Assembly: GCF_003576375.1 (NCBI RefSeq)
Contig: NZ_QWGE01000004.1
Coordinates: forward strand, 310,001-374,000
Reading direction: 5' to 3'
DNA from: Pontibacter oryzae
GTDB taxonomy: Bacteria; Bacteroidota; Bacteroidia; Cytophagales; Hymenobacteraceae
DNA: 64,000 nt
Within the stretch, counting starts at the first letter, position 1. Each line of letters begins with the position of its first letter. Shown here in pieces: positions 32,834-40,353 of this stretch. The notes below the pieces were generated by a model. It worked only from the letters and a program-made list of their open reading frames with translations, searched no databases and had not been told where the DNA came from. A program made the translations under genes and the position numbers.

Positions 32834-33370
32834 ATGGGGATGAATTACCATGCGGTTTATAAATCGCAGAAAGAATGGACAACTGAAGAGGAACTCACCC
32901 TTAACCAAGCAGTAGGCTTTGTTAACAGCTATCAGGGAGACAATTTCTTTTACGATACCTGCCTTTTTATCAATAAGATGTTGGATGTAAAGTATGTCCT
33001 GATTGGTAAGGTTGTTTCTGATACATACGCCGAAGTGAAAACGTTAGGCTTTACGAAAGGCAGCGAATGCCAGCCAGAGTTTAGGTATAAACTCCAGTTT
33101 ACTCCCTGCGAAAATGTTTTTTTCAACCATGCATGCTTTTATCCCAATGATATTCAAAGTATGTTTCCGGATGATAAGGAGCTAAAGCTGTTTAACATTG
33201 AAAGCTACATGGGAATAGCCTTGAGTGACCAGGATGAAAACCGCTTAGGGCTTATCTCCCTGATGCATACCACTTCATTTAAAAACCCTGCCCTTGCAGA
33301 GGTTTTTATTGCTATTCTAGTTCCGCGAGTAGAAGCTGAATTGATGAGGACTATCAGTTCCGGCCTTTAG
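32834..33370 (+). CDS. Stand-alone GAF-like domain protein
   Basis: A 178-residue protein; a second Met two codons in is an equal candidate start. The layout matches a GAF domain as found at the front of sensor kinases: an early helix (TEEELTLNQAVGFVNSYQGD), a central strand set (VKYVLIGKVVSDTYAEVKTL), the loop LQFTPCENVFFNHACFYPND, then IESYMGIALSDQDENRLGLI and a final helix FIAILVPRVEAELMR. No output domain is attached. It may bind a small ligand and signal through a partner, or be a remnant of a longer sensor. The assignment rests on pattern only. Confidence 0.65.
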   Translation: MGMNYHAVYKSQKEWTTEEELTLNQAVGFVNSYQGDNFFYDTCLFINKMLDVKYVLIGKVVSDTYAEVKTLGFTKGSECQPEFRYKLQFTPCENVFFNHACFYPNDIQSMFPDDKELKLFNIESYMGIALSDQDENRLGLISLMHTTSFKNPALAEVFIAILVPRVEAELMRTISSGL

Positions 33371-33750
33371 CTATGTACTATAAGTTTTTTATACAACTAC
33401 ATTAGTGCAAGCATATCATGCCTGTATATACTAGTGTTGGCACCCTAAGGGCAATATAACATCCATAATACATAAGCCTTCCACACAATTTAAGCTCAAG
33501 CACATACTTTGCTGCAAAACAAAGGCAGGTAGCGCAGCGCATGTGATAGGCGGTGTTGTTACCACCCGGGTTTCTTAGTTATGCTAGGATTGGTGTTCTT
33601 AATAATGAAGAACCACAAAGATATGGCTGCGGTTTTAAGCTAGACTTCAGCCGATGGGTTCTCAAGAAGCAAAAAGTCGGAACAAGCTCAAGTTTTGTAC
33701 TTGAGCTGCGGATGTTGTGATACATTTGATGGGTACCGCACCCACAAAAT
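33371..33750. other. Intergenic region 3' of tRNA-Arg with a cryptic open frame
   Basis: About 380 bp without a confident gene. On the plus strand, 33550-33720 is open for 56 codons and ends in TGA. It has no ATG; a GTG is at 33553. The product contains RYGCGFKLDFSRWVLKKQ and reads like the end of a real protein, so it may be a gene remnant. I cannot name it. Confidence 0.4.
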
Positions 33751-33785
33751 AAAAAAAGCCTCTCAGACGTTTCTGAGAGGCTTTT
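33751..33785 (-). terminator. Terminator of tRNA-Arg
   Basis: A 14-bp perfect stem AAAAGCCTCTCAGA (33754-33767) with its complement at 33772-33785, loop CGTT. On the minus strand it is followed by a run of seven T. It starts 3 nt after the tRNA. Confidence 0.9.
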
Positions 33786-33788
33786 CGG

Positions 33789-33862
33789 TGGTCGCGAAGG
33801 GAGTCGAACCCCTAACCTTCTGATTCGTAGTCAGATGCTCTATCCAGTTGAGCTACGTGACC
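33789..33862 (-). tRNA. tRNA-Arg (anticodon ACG)
   Basis: 74 nt on the minus strand with all arms: acceptor GGTCACG with CGCGACC (one A-C mismatch), D-arm AGCTCAACTGGATAGAGC, anticodon stem TCTGA/TCAGA with loop CTACGAA giving ACG, and T-arm with TTCGACT. The discriminator is A. CCA is not encoded. The ACG anticodon (read as ICG after deamination) decodes CGU/CGC/CGA. A terminator follows immediately. Confidence 0.95.
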
Positions 33863-33926
33863 AATCCGTTATTGTGATGCAAAGTAAAGGCCTTTTTTCT
33901 TTATACGCAAGACCTGTTCAAAAAAA

Positions 33927-34649
33927 TTATTCATTTTTAGCCGCTGCTTTGCGCAGGGAACGCTTTAAAGCCCTGTCGAACAGGAAGTAAAGCCCTCCGA
34001 TAGAAATTAAAATTAATGCAATCATAAGTATTTGTCCGCTGCGTCCGCTATCTGGGTCTTGCAATGCCTGCACAATATCACGTGCCTGCGTACCTGCCCA
34101 AAAGAAGAAAAGCGTACGCGGCAACATGCCAACTATACTTGCAAGGAAAAATTTTCGCTTATCGATCTGCAGTAGCGAGAGCACGAAGTTCATTAGGGCA
34201 AAGGGAAGCACTGGCGAAATCCGGGTCAGGAAGATCAGGCTCCAACTGTCGTTGCGCAGCTCCTGCATAAGTATGCGTGCCTTCTCGAAACGGTTGAGGA
34301 AGGCCATCATCTTGCCATGGTCTACGAACTGCGCAATGCTGTAGCCTATAAGCGCGGCAATGCCATACGATACCACAATGCCGGCAAAACCATTCCAGCC
34401 TAAATAAAAGCCGCTTACCAGGGCTACAAAAGTGGTAGGCGTAAGCGCCAAGGCCATGGTGATAGAAATAATGGCAAAGTATAGCAGCATTTCTCCCAGC
34501 GTGAGCCCTTGCAATAGGTTTTGATAATTGTACAGGATAACGGCTGCAGTAGAGCTTACCACAACAGGAACCACTACCAGCAAAAGCATAGAGATAAAGG
34601 TGGAGGCATTTTCGCGTATAAAATTTCTTAAAACGGGGAGCGATCTCAT
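33927..34649 (-). CDS. TVP38/TMEM64-type VTT-domain membrane protein
   Basis: About 240 residues from MRSLPVLRNFIRENASTF; the frame is open for 36 more codons, but that stretch looks non-native. Five or six hydrophobic segments. The VTT/SNARE-associated core is visible: ALTPTTFVALVSGFYLGWNG, SYGIAALIGYSIAQF, then LIFLTRISPVLPFALMNFVL and the late helix pair. DedA/VTT proteins are linked to lipid scrambling or undecaprenyl-phosphate recycling in other bacteria. No operon partner; the tRNA lies downstream on the same strand. Confidence 0.85.
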   Translation of the reverse strand: MRSLPVLRNFIRENASTFISMLLLVVVPVVVSSTAAVILYNYQNLLQGLTLGEMLLYFAIISITMALALTPTTFVALVSGFYLGWNGFAGIVVSYGIAALIGYSIAQFVDHGKMMAFLNRFEKARILMQELRNDSWSLIFLTRISPVLPFALMNFVLSLLQIDKRKFFLASIVGMLPRTLFFFWAGTQARDIVQALQDPDSGRSGQILMIALILISIGGLYFLFDRALKRSLRKAAAKNE

Positions 34650-34872
34650 GTAGTTAAGTATTGGCTTCGTTAGGAAGTAGACGAAAGACAAAGGACAAAA
34701 GATTTTTACGGTATTAAAAGTATACTTTACAGAGAAGCAGGGTAGCGGCACGTACACTTTTATACTTCGCAGGTATTTCTCTAATTTGCAGTATTCGCTT
34801 TAGTAGCCAGCCTTACACTTACCTAGTGCGAAGCGGGCTGTCAAAATTGTATATAAGTTTAAAAGACAGACT

Positions 34873-36015
34873 ATGAAATTCGGGACGAAAGCTATACATG
34901 CTGGCGTGGAGCCAGACCCAAGCACAGGCGCTATCATGACGCCGATTTACCAGACATCAACCTACGTTCAGCGCTCCCCCGGCGACAATAAGGGCTACGA
35001 ATACTCACGTACGCACAACCCAACCCGCACGCAACTGCAAAACGCGCTGGCAGCGCTGGAAAACGGCAAGCACGGCCTTTGCTTTTCGTCAGGTATGGCT
35101 GCCATAGATGCCATCATCAAAATGCTGAAGCCCGGCGATGAGGTGATCTCCACCAACGACTTGTATGGCGGCAGCTACCGTATCTTCACAAGGGTGTTCC
35201 AGAATTTTGGCATCAAGTTCCACTTCACAAACATGCAGGACACGGCTAATGTGAAGAAGCTCATCAACGAGAACACCAAAATGATCTGGGTGGAAACCCC
35301 GACAAACCCCTTGCTGAACATCATTGATATAAAAGCCTACGCTGACCTGGCCAAGAAACATAAGCTGCTTCTTGTAGCCGATAACACCTTTGCCACGCCA
35401 TACTTGCAAACGCCGCTTGATCTGGGGGCCGATATTGTGATGCACTCGCTTACCAAGTACATGGGCGGCCACTCGGATGTGGTAATGGGCGCTGTGATTG
35501 TAAACGACGATGAATTGAGGAAACAACTGGCCTTTATCCAGAACGCATGCGGTGCCACGCCAGGCCCTCAGGATTGCTTCCTGGTGCTGCGTGGCCTCAA
35601 AACACTGCACCTGCGCATGGAGCGCCATTGCCAAAACGGCCGCAAGGTAGCCGAGTACTTAAAAGAGCACCCGAAGGTAGGCAAAGTATACTGGCCAGGT
35701 TTTGAGAGCCATCCAGGCTACGAAATAGCCCAAAAACAGATGCTTGATTTCGGGGGGATGGTTTCGTTTGAGCTGAAGGGCGACAACGTGGACGATGCAG
35801 TGCGCGTGCTGGAAAACCTGAAGCTGTTTGCGTTGGCTGAATCTCTGGGTGGGGTGGAGTCGCTATGCGGGCACCCGGCCACCATGACGCACGCCAGCAT
35901 TCCGCGCGAAGACCGCATGAATGCCGGCCTCAGCGATACCCTTATCCGTTTGAGCGTAGGGGTAGAGGATGCCGAAGACCTGATTGATGACCTGGCCCAA
36001 GCTATCTCAGTTTAA
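34873..36015 (+). CDS. Cystathionine gamma-synthase/lyase (PLP trans-sulfuration enzyme)
   Basis: A 380-residue fold-type I PLP enzyme of the Cys/Met metabolism family. The Schiff-base lysine is K195 in [12 protein letters not shown]. Other landmarks are [47 protein letters not shown] and [20 protein letters not shown]. Gamma-synthase and gamma-lyase cannot be told apart reliably by motif, so no symbol is given. It has no operon partner. An inverted repeat begins at its stop codon. Confidence 0.92.
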   Translation: MKFGTKAIHAGVEPDPSTGAIMTPIYQTSTYVQRSPGDNKGYEYSRTHNPTRTQLQNALAALENGKHGLCFSSGMAAIDAIIKMLKPGDEVISTNDLYGGSYRIFTRVFQNFGIKFHFTNMQDTANVKKLINENTKMIWVETPTNPLLNIIDIKAYADLAKKHKLLLVADNTFATPYLQTPLDLGADIVMHSLTKYMGGHSDVVMGAVIVNDDELRKQLAFIQNACGATPGPQDCFLVLRGLKTLHLRMERHCQNGRKVAEYLKEHPKVGKVYWPGFESHPGYEIAQKQMLDFGGMVSFELKGDNVDDAVRVLENLKLFALAESLGGVESLCGHPATMTHASIPREDRMNAGLSDTLIRLSVGVEDAEDLIDDLAQAISV

Positions 36016-36115
36016 GATATTAGACGTTAGATATAAGACACAAGATTTGCTTTGTCTATACTTCGCATACCTGCGTGTTAACAACTTGTATAGAGTAATC
36101 TAACGTCTAATATCT
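36015..36115. repeat. Spacer bounded by 17-bp perfect inverted arms
   Basis: AGATATTAGACGTTAGA at 36015-36031 and its exact complement at 36099-36115, with 67 nt between. The left arm begins in the stop codon of the preceding gene. After the right arm related words (ATCTAACGTC, TACGTCTAG) continue to about 36130, almost up to the next start. The AACGTC/TAATATCT grammar looks like a repeat family rather than a terminator. Confidence 0.7.
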
Positions 36116-36137
36116 AACGTCCTACGTCTAGCACTTT

Positions 36138-36656
36138 ATGTCTAAGAAAACCATACTTTACCGGGAGCGCCAGCGGTTCAGGCAGTTTTGGCTGTGGGCG
36201 GTTGTGCTGGGCGTGGCTGCTTTGTTCTGGGCTGGGTTTGTAGCGCAGGTTATGCTGGGCCATACGTTTGGCAGCAGGCCGGTGTCGTCGGTGCAGTTGG
36301 TGGTGCTGGTGTTGTTGTTTGGGGTAGGCTTGCCATACTTCTTCTTCCGCATGTCGCTTACCACCGAAGTTTTGCCCGGCGAGCTGTGGGTGCGGTTCAG
36401 GCCCTTTCATTTGCGGCCTGTTAAAATACCGCTGCACCTGGTTCGGGAGTATGAGCGCATCAGCTACAATCCCATTCAGGATTACGGCGGCTGGGGCATC
36501 CGGTGGGGCTTTAAAGGCAAGGCCTACAATATGTCGGGAAACAGGGGCGTAAAGCTATACTTTTACAACCACAAGCCTTTGCTGATCGGCTCGCAGCGCC
36601 CCGACGAGCTGTACCAAGCCATAGCGCAGGCAAAGGAATTAAGGCAGCAGCCATAA
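36138..36656 (+). CDS. Two-helix membrane protein with PH-like domain (DUF6141-like)
   Basis: A 172-residue protein. A basic N-terminus (YRERQRFRQFW) precedes two transmembrane helices (about 17-38 and 50-69). The cytoplasmic part (about 75-172) is beta-rich with LWVRFRPFHLRPVKIPL, YGGWGIRWGFKGKAYNMSG and a final helix PDELYQAIAQAKEL, resembling small bacterial PH-like proteins; I associate it loosely with DUF6141. Function unknown. It is convergent with the OmpA lipoprotein. Confidence 0.75.
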   Translation: MSKKTILYRERQRFRQFWLWAVVLGVAALFWAGFVAQVMLGHTFGSRPVSSVQLVVLVLLFGVGLPYFFFRMSLTTEVLPGELWVRFRPFHLRPVKIPLHLVREYERISYNPIQDYGGWGIRWGFKGKAYNMSGNRGVKLYFYNHKPLLIGSQRPDELYQAIAQAKELRQQP

Positions 36657-36667
36657 GTAACATCAAC

Positions 36668-36699
36668 AAAAAAAGCCGGCAACTTAGCGTTGCCGGCTT
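36668..36699. terminator. Terminator between convergent genes
   Basis: An 11-bp stem AAGCCGGCAAC/GTTGCCGGCTT with 5-nt loop. The A7 run on the left makes it strongest for the minus-strand OmpA lipoprotein gene. Confidence 0.85.
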
Positions 36700-36722
36700 C
36701 CCTTATCTGTAAAATATCAGAA

Positions 36723-37433
36723 CTAAGCTTTGATGCCAAGAATTTTGTATACTTCAGTAAAGTCTGGAGTCAGGATGATCTCTGTACGGCGGTTTTTAGC
36801 TTTTGCATCAGCAGAGCGGCCTGTGTCAACCGGCATATAGAATGCACGGCCAGCTGGAGTTACTCTGTCAGGAGAAAGACCTTTCTCAGTCATCAGGCGA
36901 GTAATCTCAGTAGCGCGCAGTACGCTCAGGTCCCAGTTGTCAGTCAGGTACTTCATGCCGTTCATTACAGAAACATCATCTGTGTGGCCTTCAACCATTA
37001 CACCAACTTCCTGGTTTTTCTTCAACACGCTAACCAACTGGTCAATAGCTTTTTTGCCGCCTGGGTTTACTTTCGTGCTACCAGTAGGGAACAACAGCTT
37101 ATCAGACATAGACACGTACACTTTGCCGTCTTTCACGGATACACTCAGGTCGCCTTGGTTAAAGCCTTGCAGTGCTGTGTTAACCTCGTTTTTCAGGTTA
37201 TCAAGAACTTTTTGCTGCTCGTTCATAGCACGCTCCATATCGGCAAGCTTTTGCTCGCGCTCTTTCAGGGAGGCAGACAGTTGATCTACTTTAGACTTAG
37301 AAGCCGCCAGTTCGCGCTCTTGCGCTTCTTTGCTTGCCTGCAAGTCTTCATACTTCTTAGAGGAAACGCAAGAGACCATCATAGAGGAGCCTAGTGCCAG
37401 CGCCAGAGATGCTTTGAAGAAATTGAATTTCAT
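36723..37433 (-). CDS. OmpA-family peptidoglycan-binding lipoprotein
   Basis: A 236-residue protein. Signal peptide with lipobox MVSC near residue 22. A coiled coil rich in Glu/Lys/Gln follows (about 25-90), then a C-terminal OmpA domain (about 100-225) with DKLLFPTGSTKVNPGGKKAI, VEGHTDD, NWDLSVLRATEITRLM and RRTEIIL. The Asp and Arg of the diaminopimelate-binding site are present. It tethers the outer membrane to peptidoglycan, similar to Pal. It is followed by a terminator and is monocistronic. Confidence 0.93.
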   Translation of the reverse strand: MKFNFFKASLALALGSSMMVSCVSSKKYEDLQASKEAQERELAASKSKVDQLSASLKEREQKLADMERAMNEQQKVLDNLKNEVNTALQGFNQGDLSVSVKDGKVYVSMSDKLLFPTGSTKVNPGGKKAIDQLVSVLKKNQEVGVMVEGHTDDVSVMNGMKYLTDNWDLSVLRATEITRLMTEKGLSPDRVTPAGRAFYMPVDTGRSADAKAKNRRTEIILTPDFTEVYKILGIKA

Positions 37434-37624
37434 GGATGATTGTTAATGGTTGTATGAATAATGTTTGAGAATAGATTACAAATATGGTAAAAGATCAGCC
37501 TGAACGCCAGCAAAACTCTATAAAAACCAATAAACTACCGATTGCGATTGCTTCTAAACGGTGATTTTTTTAGAATATTGTACAGCGCCTATGTTTCTCA
37601 AAAAAATAATTTTCCAGGCGTTCG

Positions 37625-38173
37625 CTAAGCCTCTAATAAGTGTAACCTGCGCAAGCGCGGCTGCAAAAACCAGATGCCCAACGGCAGCAGCAGGAAGTAA
37701 AAATAAGCACCCGCATACGCACCAAAATCCACCACCCGTTGCTCTTCTACACTTAACAATAATCGCGCCATAAAATATACTATATATAGATATACAAATG
37801 TCGCGAACAAATGCATTGGCAGTATAAGTATAAGCATGCCCAGCGGTAGTGTGCCACCCGCTACACTGTCCAGTACAACAGCCAAGGTGTACACGAACAG
37901 TAGCGTGTATAGCAGGATGTAAAGCGTGCTCAGGTGGAAGTATAAAGGCGTTATTTTGATGCTTTCGGGTAACCTGCGGAAAAGCCAGATACCCACGCGC
38001 CACATCCAGAGCGTAAATACTGTAGCCGGTATGGCATCTATCAGCATAGCAGAAGCCGGGCCAAGCCGCGCATCAGAGACGCTTAATAAGGCAAGTATAG
38101 CTTGCTGCAATAAAAAGGGAAGTATAAAAAGCAGCAGAAAGGCCTGCCAGTGCCGGAGCCGGAGTAAAAACAT
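37625..38173 (-). CDS. Integral membrane protein of unknown function
   Basis: About 182 residues from MFLLRLRHWQAFLLLFILPF; the frame is open 18 codons further up. Five hydrophobic helices are visible, with short charged loops (RRLPESIKITPLYFHLS, SVEEQRVVDFG). The end is basic (LQPRLRRLHLLEA). I do not recognise a family. It is divergent from the isoaspartyl peptidase, and about 190 bp of non-coding DNA separate it from the OmpA gene downstream. Confidence 0.7.
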   Translation of the reverse strand: MFLLRLRHWQAFLLLFILPFLLQQAILALLSVSDARLGPASAMLIDAIPATVFTLWMWRVGIWLFRRLPESIKITPLYFHLSTLYILLYTLLFVYTLAVVLDSVAGGTLPLGMLILILPMHLFATFVYLYIVYFMARLLLSVEEQRVVDFGAYAGAYFYFLLLPLGIWFLQPRLRRLHLLEA

Positions 38174-38276
38174 GTGTAGCCAAAGTATATTGTAGGCTGC
38201 AAGTTGTGTATTTTGCCTTAGATACACTAAAAAGCACTATATTAACATTGCTATTCACTCTCACTTATAACCGATT

Positions 38277-39308
38277 ATGAAAAAGAGCCTATACCTTATT
38301 TGCTTGTTTGTGCTGGCGGGAGTTGCCGCGTTGGCACAAGCAAAACCAGACTACAGCAAAATTACGCTAGTGATACACGGTGGTGCCGGAACTATCACCC
38401 GCGAGAACATGACGCCGGAGAAAGAAAAAGCCTACCGCGAAAAACTGAACGAAGCGCTGCAGGTTGGCTATGATGTGCTGAAAAAAGGAGGCACCAGCAT
38501 GGATGCCGTGGAAGCTACCATCCACGTGATGGAAGACTCACCCCTTTTTAACGCAGGCAAAGGGGCTGTTTTTACCAACGAAGGCAAAAATGAGATGGAC
38601 GCCGCCGTAATGGACGGAAAAACTCTACAGGCAGGCTCCGTGGCCAGCGTTACCACTATCCGCAACCCAATTACTGCCGCACGCGCCGTGATGGAAAAGT
38701 CGGAGCATGTGATGATGATAGGCAGCGGCGCCGAGAAGTTCGCCAAAACACAGGGCATTGAACTCGTTGACCCATCATACTTTCATACTGAAACCCGCTT
38801 TAACCAACTCCAGAAAATAAAGGACAAGGAGAAAACTGAGTTAGACCATGATGGCGGCACCAGCAGTAACGAGAACATCTTTACCGAAGGCAAGAAGTTT
38901 GGAACCGTTGGGTGCGTGGCGCTGGATGCCTACGGTAACCTGGCGGCAGGAACCTCTACGGGCGGCATGACCAATAAGCGCTACGGCCGCGTAGGCGATG
39001 CGCCAATCATTGGGGCCGGTACTTATGCCGATAACAATACCTGCGCAGTTTCGGCCACTGGCCACGGCGAGTACTTTATCCGCAATGTAGTAGCCTACGA
39101 TATTGCCGCACTGGTTGCTTACAAAGGATACCCTGTGAAAAAAGCGGCGGAGGAAGTTGTGATAAAGAAGCTGGTAGAGCGCGGCGGCGAAGGTGGCGTG
39201 ATTGCTCTAGATAAAAAAGGAAATGTGGCCATGCCCTTTAACTCGGCGGGGATGTACCGCGGATTTATGAAAAACGGCAAGGCAGAAGTATATATCTACA
39301 AAGACTAG
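38277..39308 (+). CDS. Periplasmic isoaspartyl peptidase / plant-type L-asparaginase
   Basis: A 343-residue N-terminal-nucleophile hydrolase precursor. Signal peptide (about 1-22, ending ALAQA). The alpha part holds HGGAGTI and SPLFNAGKGAVFT. Autocleavage is expected between G209 and T210 in KKFGTVGCVALD, making Thr210 the nucleophile, with downstream GGMTNKRYGRVGDAPIIGAG typical for the family. It cleaves isoaspartyl dipeptides and possibly asparagine. A very long palindrome follows as terminator. Confidence 0.94.
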   Translation: MKKSLYLICLFVLAGVAALAQAKPDYSKITLVIHGGAGTITRENMTPEKEKAYREKLNEALQVGYDVLKKGGTSMDAVEATIHVMEDSPLFNAGKGAVFTNEGKNEMDAAVMDGKTLQAGSVASVTTIRNPITAARAVMEKSEHVMMIGSGAEKFAKTQGIELVDPSYFHTETRFNQLQKIKDKEKTELDHDGGTSSNENIFTEGKKFGTVGCVALDAYGNLAAGTSTGGMTNKRYGRVGDAPIIGAGTYADNNTCAVSATGHGEYFIRNVVAYDIAALVAYKGYPVKKAAEEVVIKKLVERGGEGGVIALDKKGNVAMPFNSAGMYRGFMKNGKAEVYIYKD

Positions 39309-39324
39309 GTTCAAGCAAATTGTT

Positions 39325-39382
39325 TACCAATAAACAGCAAAGGCTGTGGATGCGCATCCACAGCCTTTGCTGTTTATTGGTA
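39325..39382. terminator. Perfect 58-bp palindrome, bidirectional terminator
   Basis: Two 29-nt arms (39325-39353 and 39354-39382) with no mismatch and no spacer, so the hairpin loop must form from the arm tips (GCGC). The core CAAAGGCTGTGGATGC is extended outward to TACCAATAAACAG. It lies between convergent genes and is one of the longest perfect palindromes in the window. Confidence 0.9.
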
Positions 39383-39390
39383 GTTTACAC

Positions 39391-39747
39391 TTAGGTATTT
39401 ATCCATTCCCAGGCCTCGTTGCGATCGCTATAGTCAAAATACCTGAGCTTGGCAGAGGTGAACGGCTTAGCCATGGTAGTGAGCCAGTCAATCCATTTCC
39501 GGTCACCTATCAGAGCTACCTTGCTGAAATCCGTGGCATGCTTGAGGTCGAATTTAATATCTTCCCAAAGCGCCTGTAAGGTGTACTCCTCCACATCCTG
39601 TACTTCGGCGTATACTCGTACCTTGCCATGTTGCCTGATGCGCTCTTCCAGCACTGGTAACATCATATCATAGTCGCTGCGGTTTACGTTTCCGGATACC
39701 CTGAAAGCAACCAAGTCGTTTTTTGATTGTTCGAATAGTTGTACCAT
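39391..39747 (-). CDS. SpoIIAA-like (STAS) protein
   Basis: A 118-residue single-domain protein of the SpoIIAA-like/STAS type. Landmarks are the opening LVAFRVSGNVNRSDYDMML, the strand VRVYAEVQDVEEYTLQALW, DFSKVALIGDRKWIDWLTT and FDYSDRNEAWEWI. Such proteins are often stress-associated and of unknown partner. It is downstream of the secreted DUF5329-like gene on the same strand after a 68-bp gap. Confidence 0.87.
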   Translation of the reverse strand: MVQLFEQSKNDLVAFRVSGNVNRSDYDMMLPVLEERIRQHGKVRVYAEVQDVEEYTLQALWEDIKFDLKHATDFSKVALIGDRKWIDWLTTMAKPFTSAKLRYFDYSDRNEAWEWINT

Positions 39748-39815
39748 AGTTTAGTATAAACAGTTTAGCGTTGGCCTACGCGCTTAAAGGTGCCAGCGTT
39801 AAATGAAAGGCGCAA

Positions 39816-40223
39816 TTACTGTAGCTGTTGTAAAGCTTTTAAGAGCACCTGGTTAGTAGTTTTAGTTGTGCCGTCGGCAAACCGGATCTTATAAGGCTCG
39901 CCAGTCAGGCCGGAACGGGAGGCAAGCTCTTCCACAAAGCCGTTCGCGGTTTTGACATCATCCTTATGCTTTTCCCATTTCGACTCCAGATGCTCTGCGG
40001 CCTGCTTGCAGGTATGCTCGCTGCCGTTACGAATAAACGTGGCATTTTCCATTTTGGCGATGTACTGGATGAGGTAATTTACCTTTTGCTCTTCGGTATA
40101 CTTTTCGCTGGCTCGTTCCACAGCGGATTTATTGAGCATCTGTGCCTTAGCATCGGTAAAGGTTGCGGCCCCAGCACACAGGGCGAAGCTAAGCAGTAGG
40201 TTTTTCCATATCTTCGTTTTCAT
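39816..40223 (-). CDS. Small secreted protein, DUF5329-like
   Basis: A 135-residue protein with signal peptide MKTKIWKNLLLSFALCAGAA and likely cleavage after DAKAQ. The mature part contains VNYLIQYIAKMENATFIRNG, then CKQAAEHLESKW and ASRSGLTGEPYKIRFADG, which I associate with DUF5329. Its role is unknown; it probably acts in the periplasm. It may be co-transcribed with the STAS gene. Confidence 0.75.
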   Translation of the reverse strand: MKTKIWKNLLLSFALCAGAATFTDAKAQMLNKSAVERASEKYTEEQKVNYLIQYIAKMENATFIRNGSEHTCKQAAEHLESKWEKHKDDVKTANGFVEELASRSGLTGEPYKIRFADGTTKTTNQVLLKALQQLQ

Positions 40224-40353
40224 ATTAATTTTTATGATTATAGCGTTATTATTAGCAACTTTAGTGCACTTATATTCAATTTTGAGCGTTTAGTGGACTC
40301 AGCCCATGGCTTGCCTTGCCCGGCAGCCCCAACTCAAAGACAATAGCGTATTT

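Noticed and set aside
36690..37394. A 234-codon frame antisense to the OmpA lipoprotein gene
   Set aside because: The minus-strand frame has a lipobox, coiled coil and OmpA domain; the antisense product has none.
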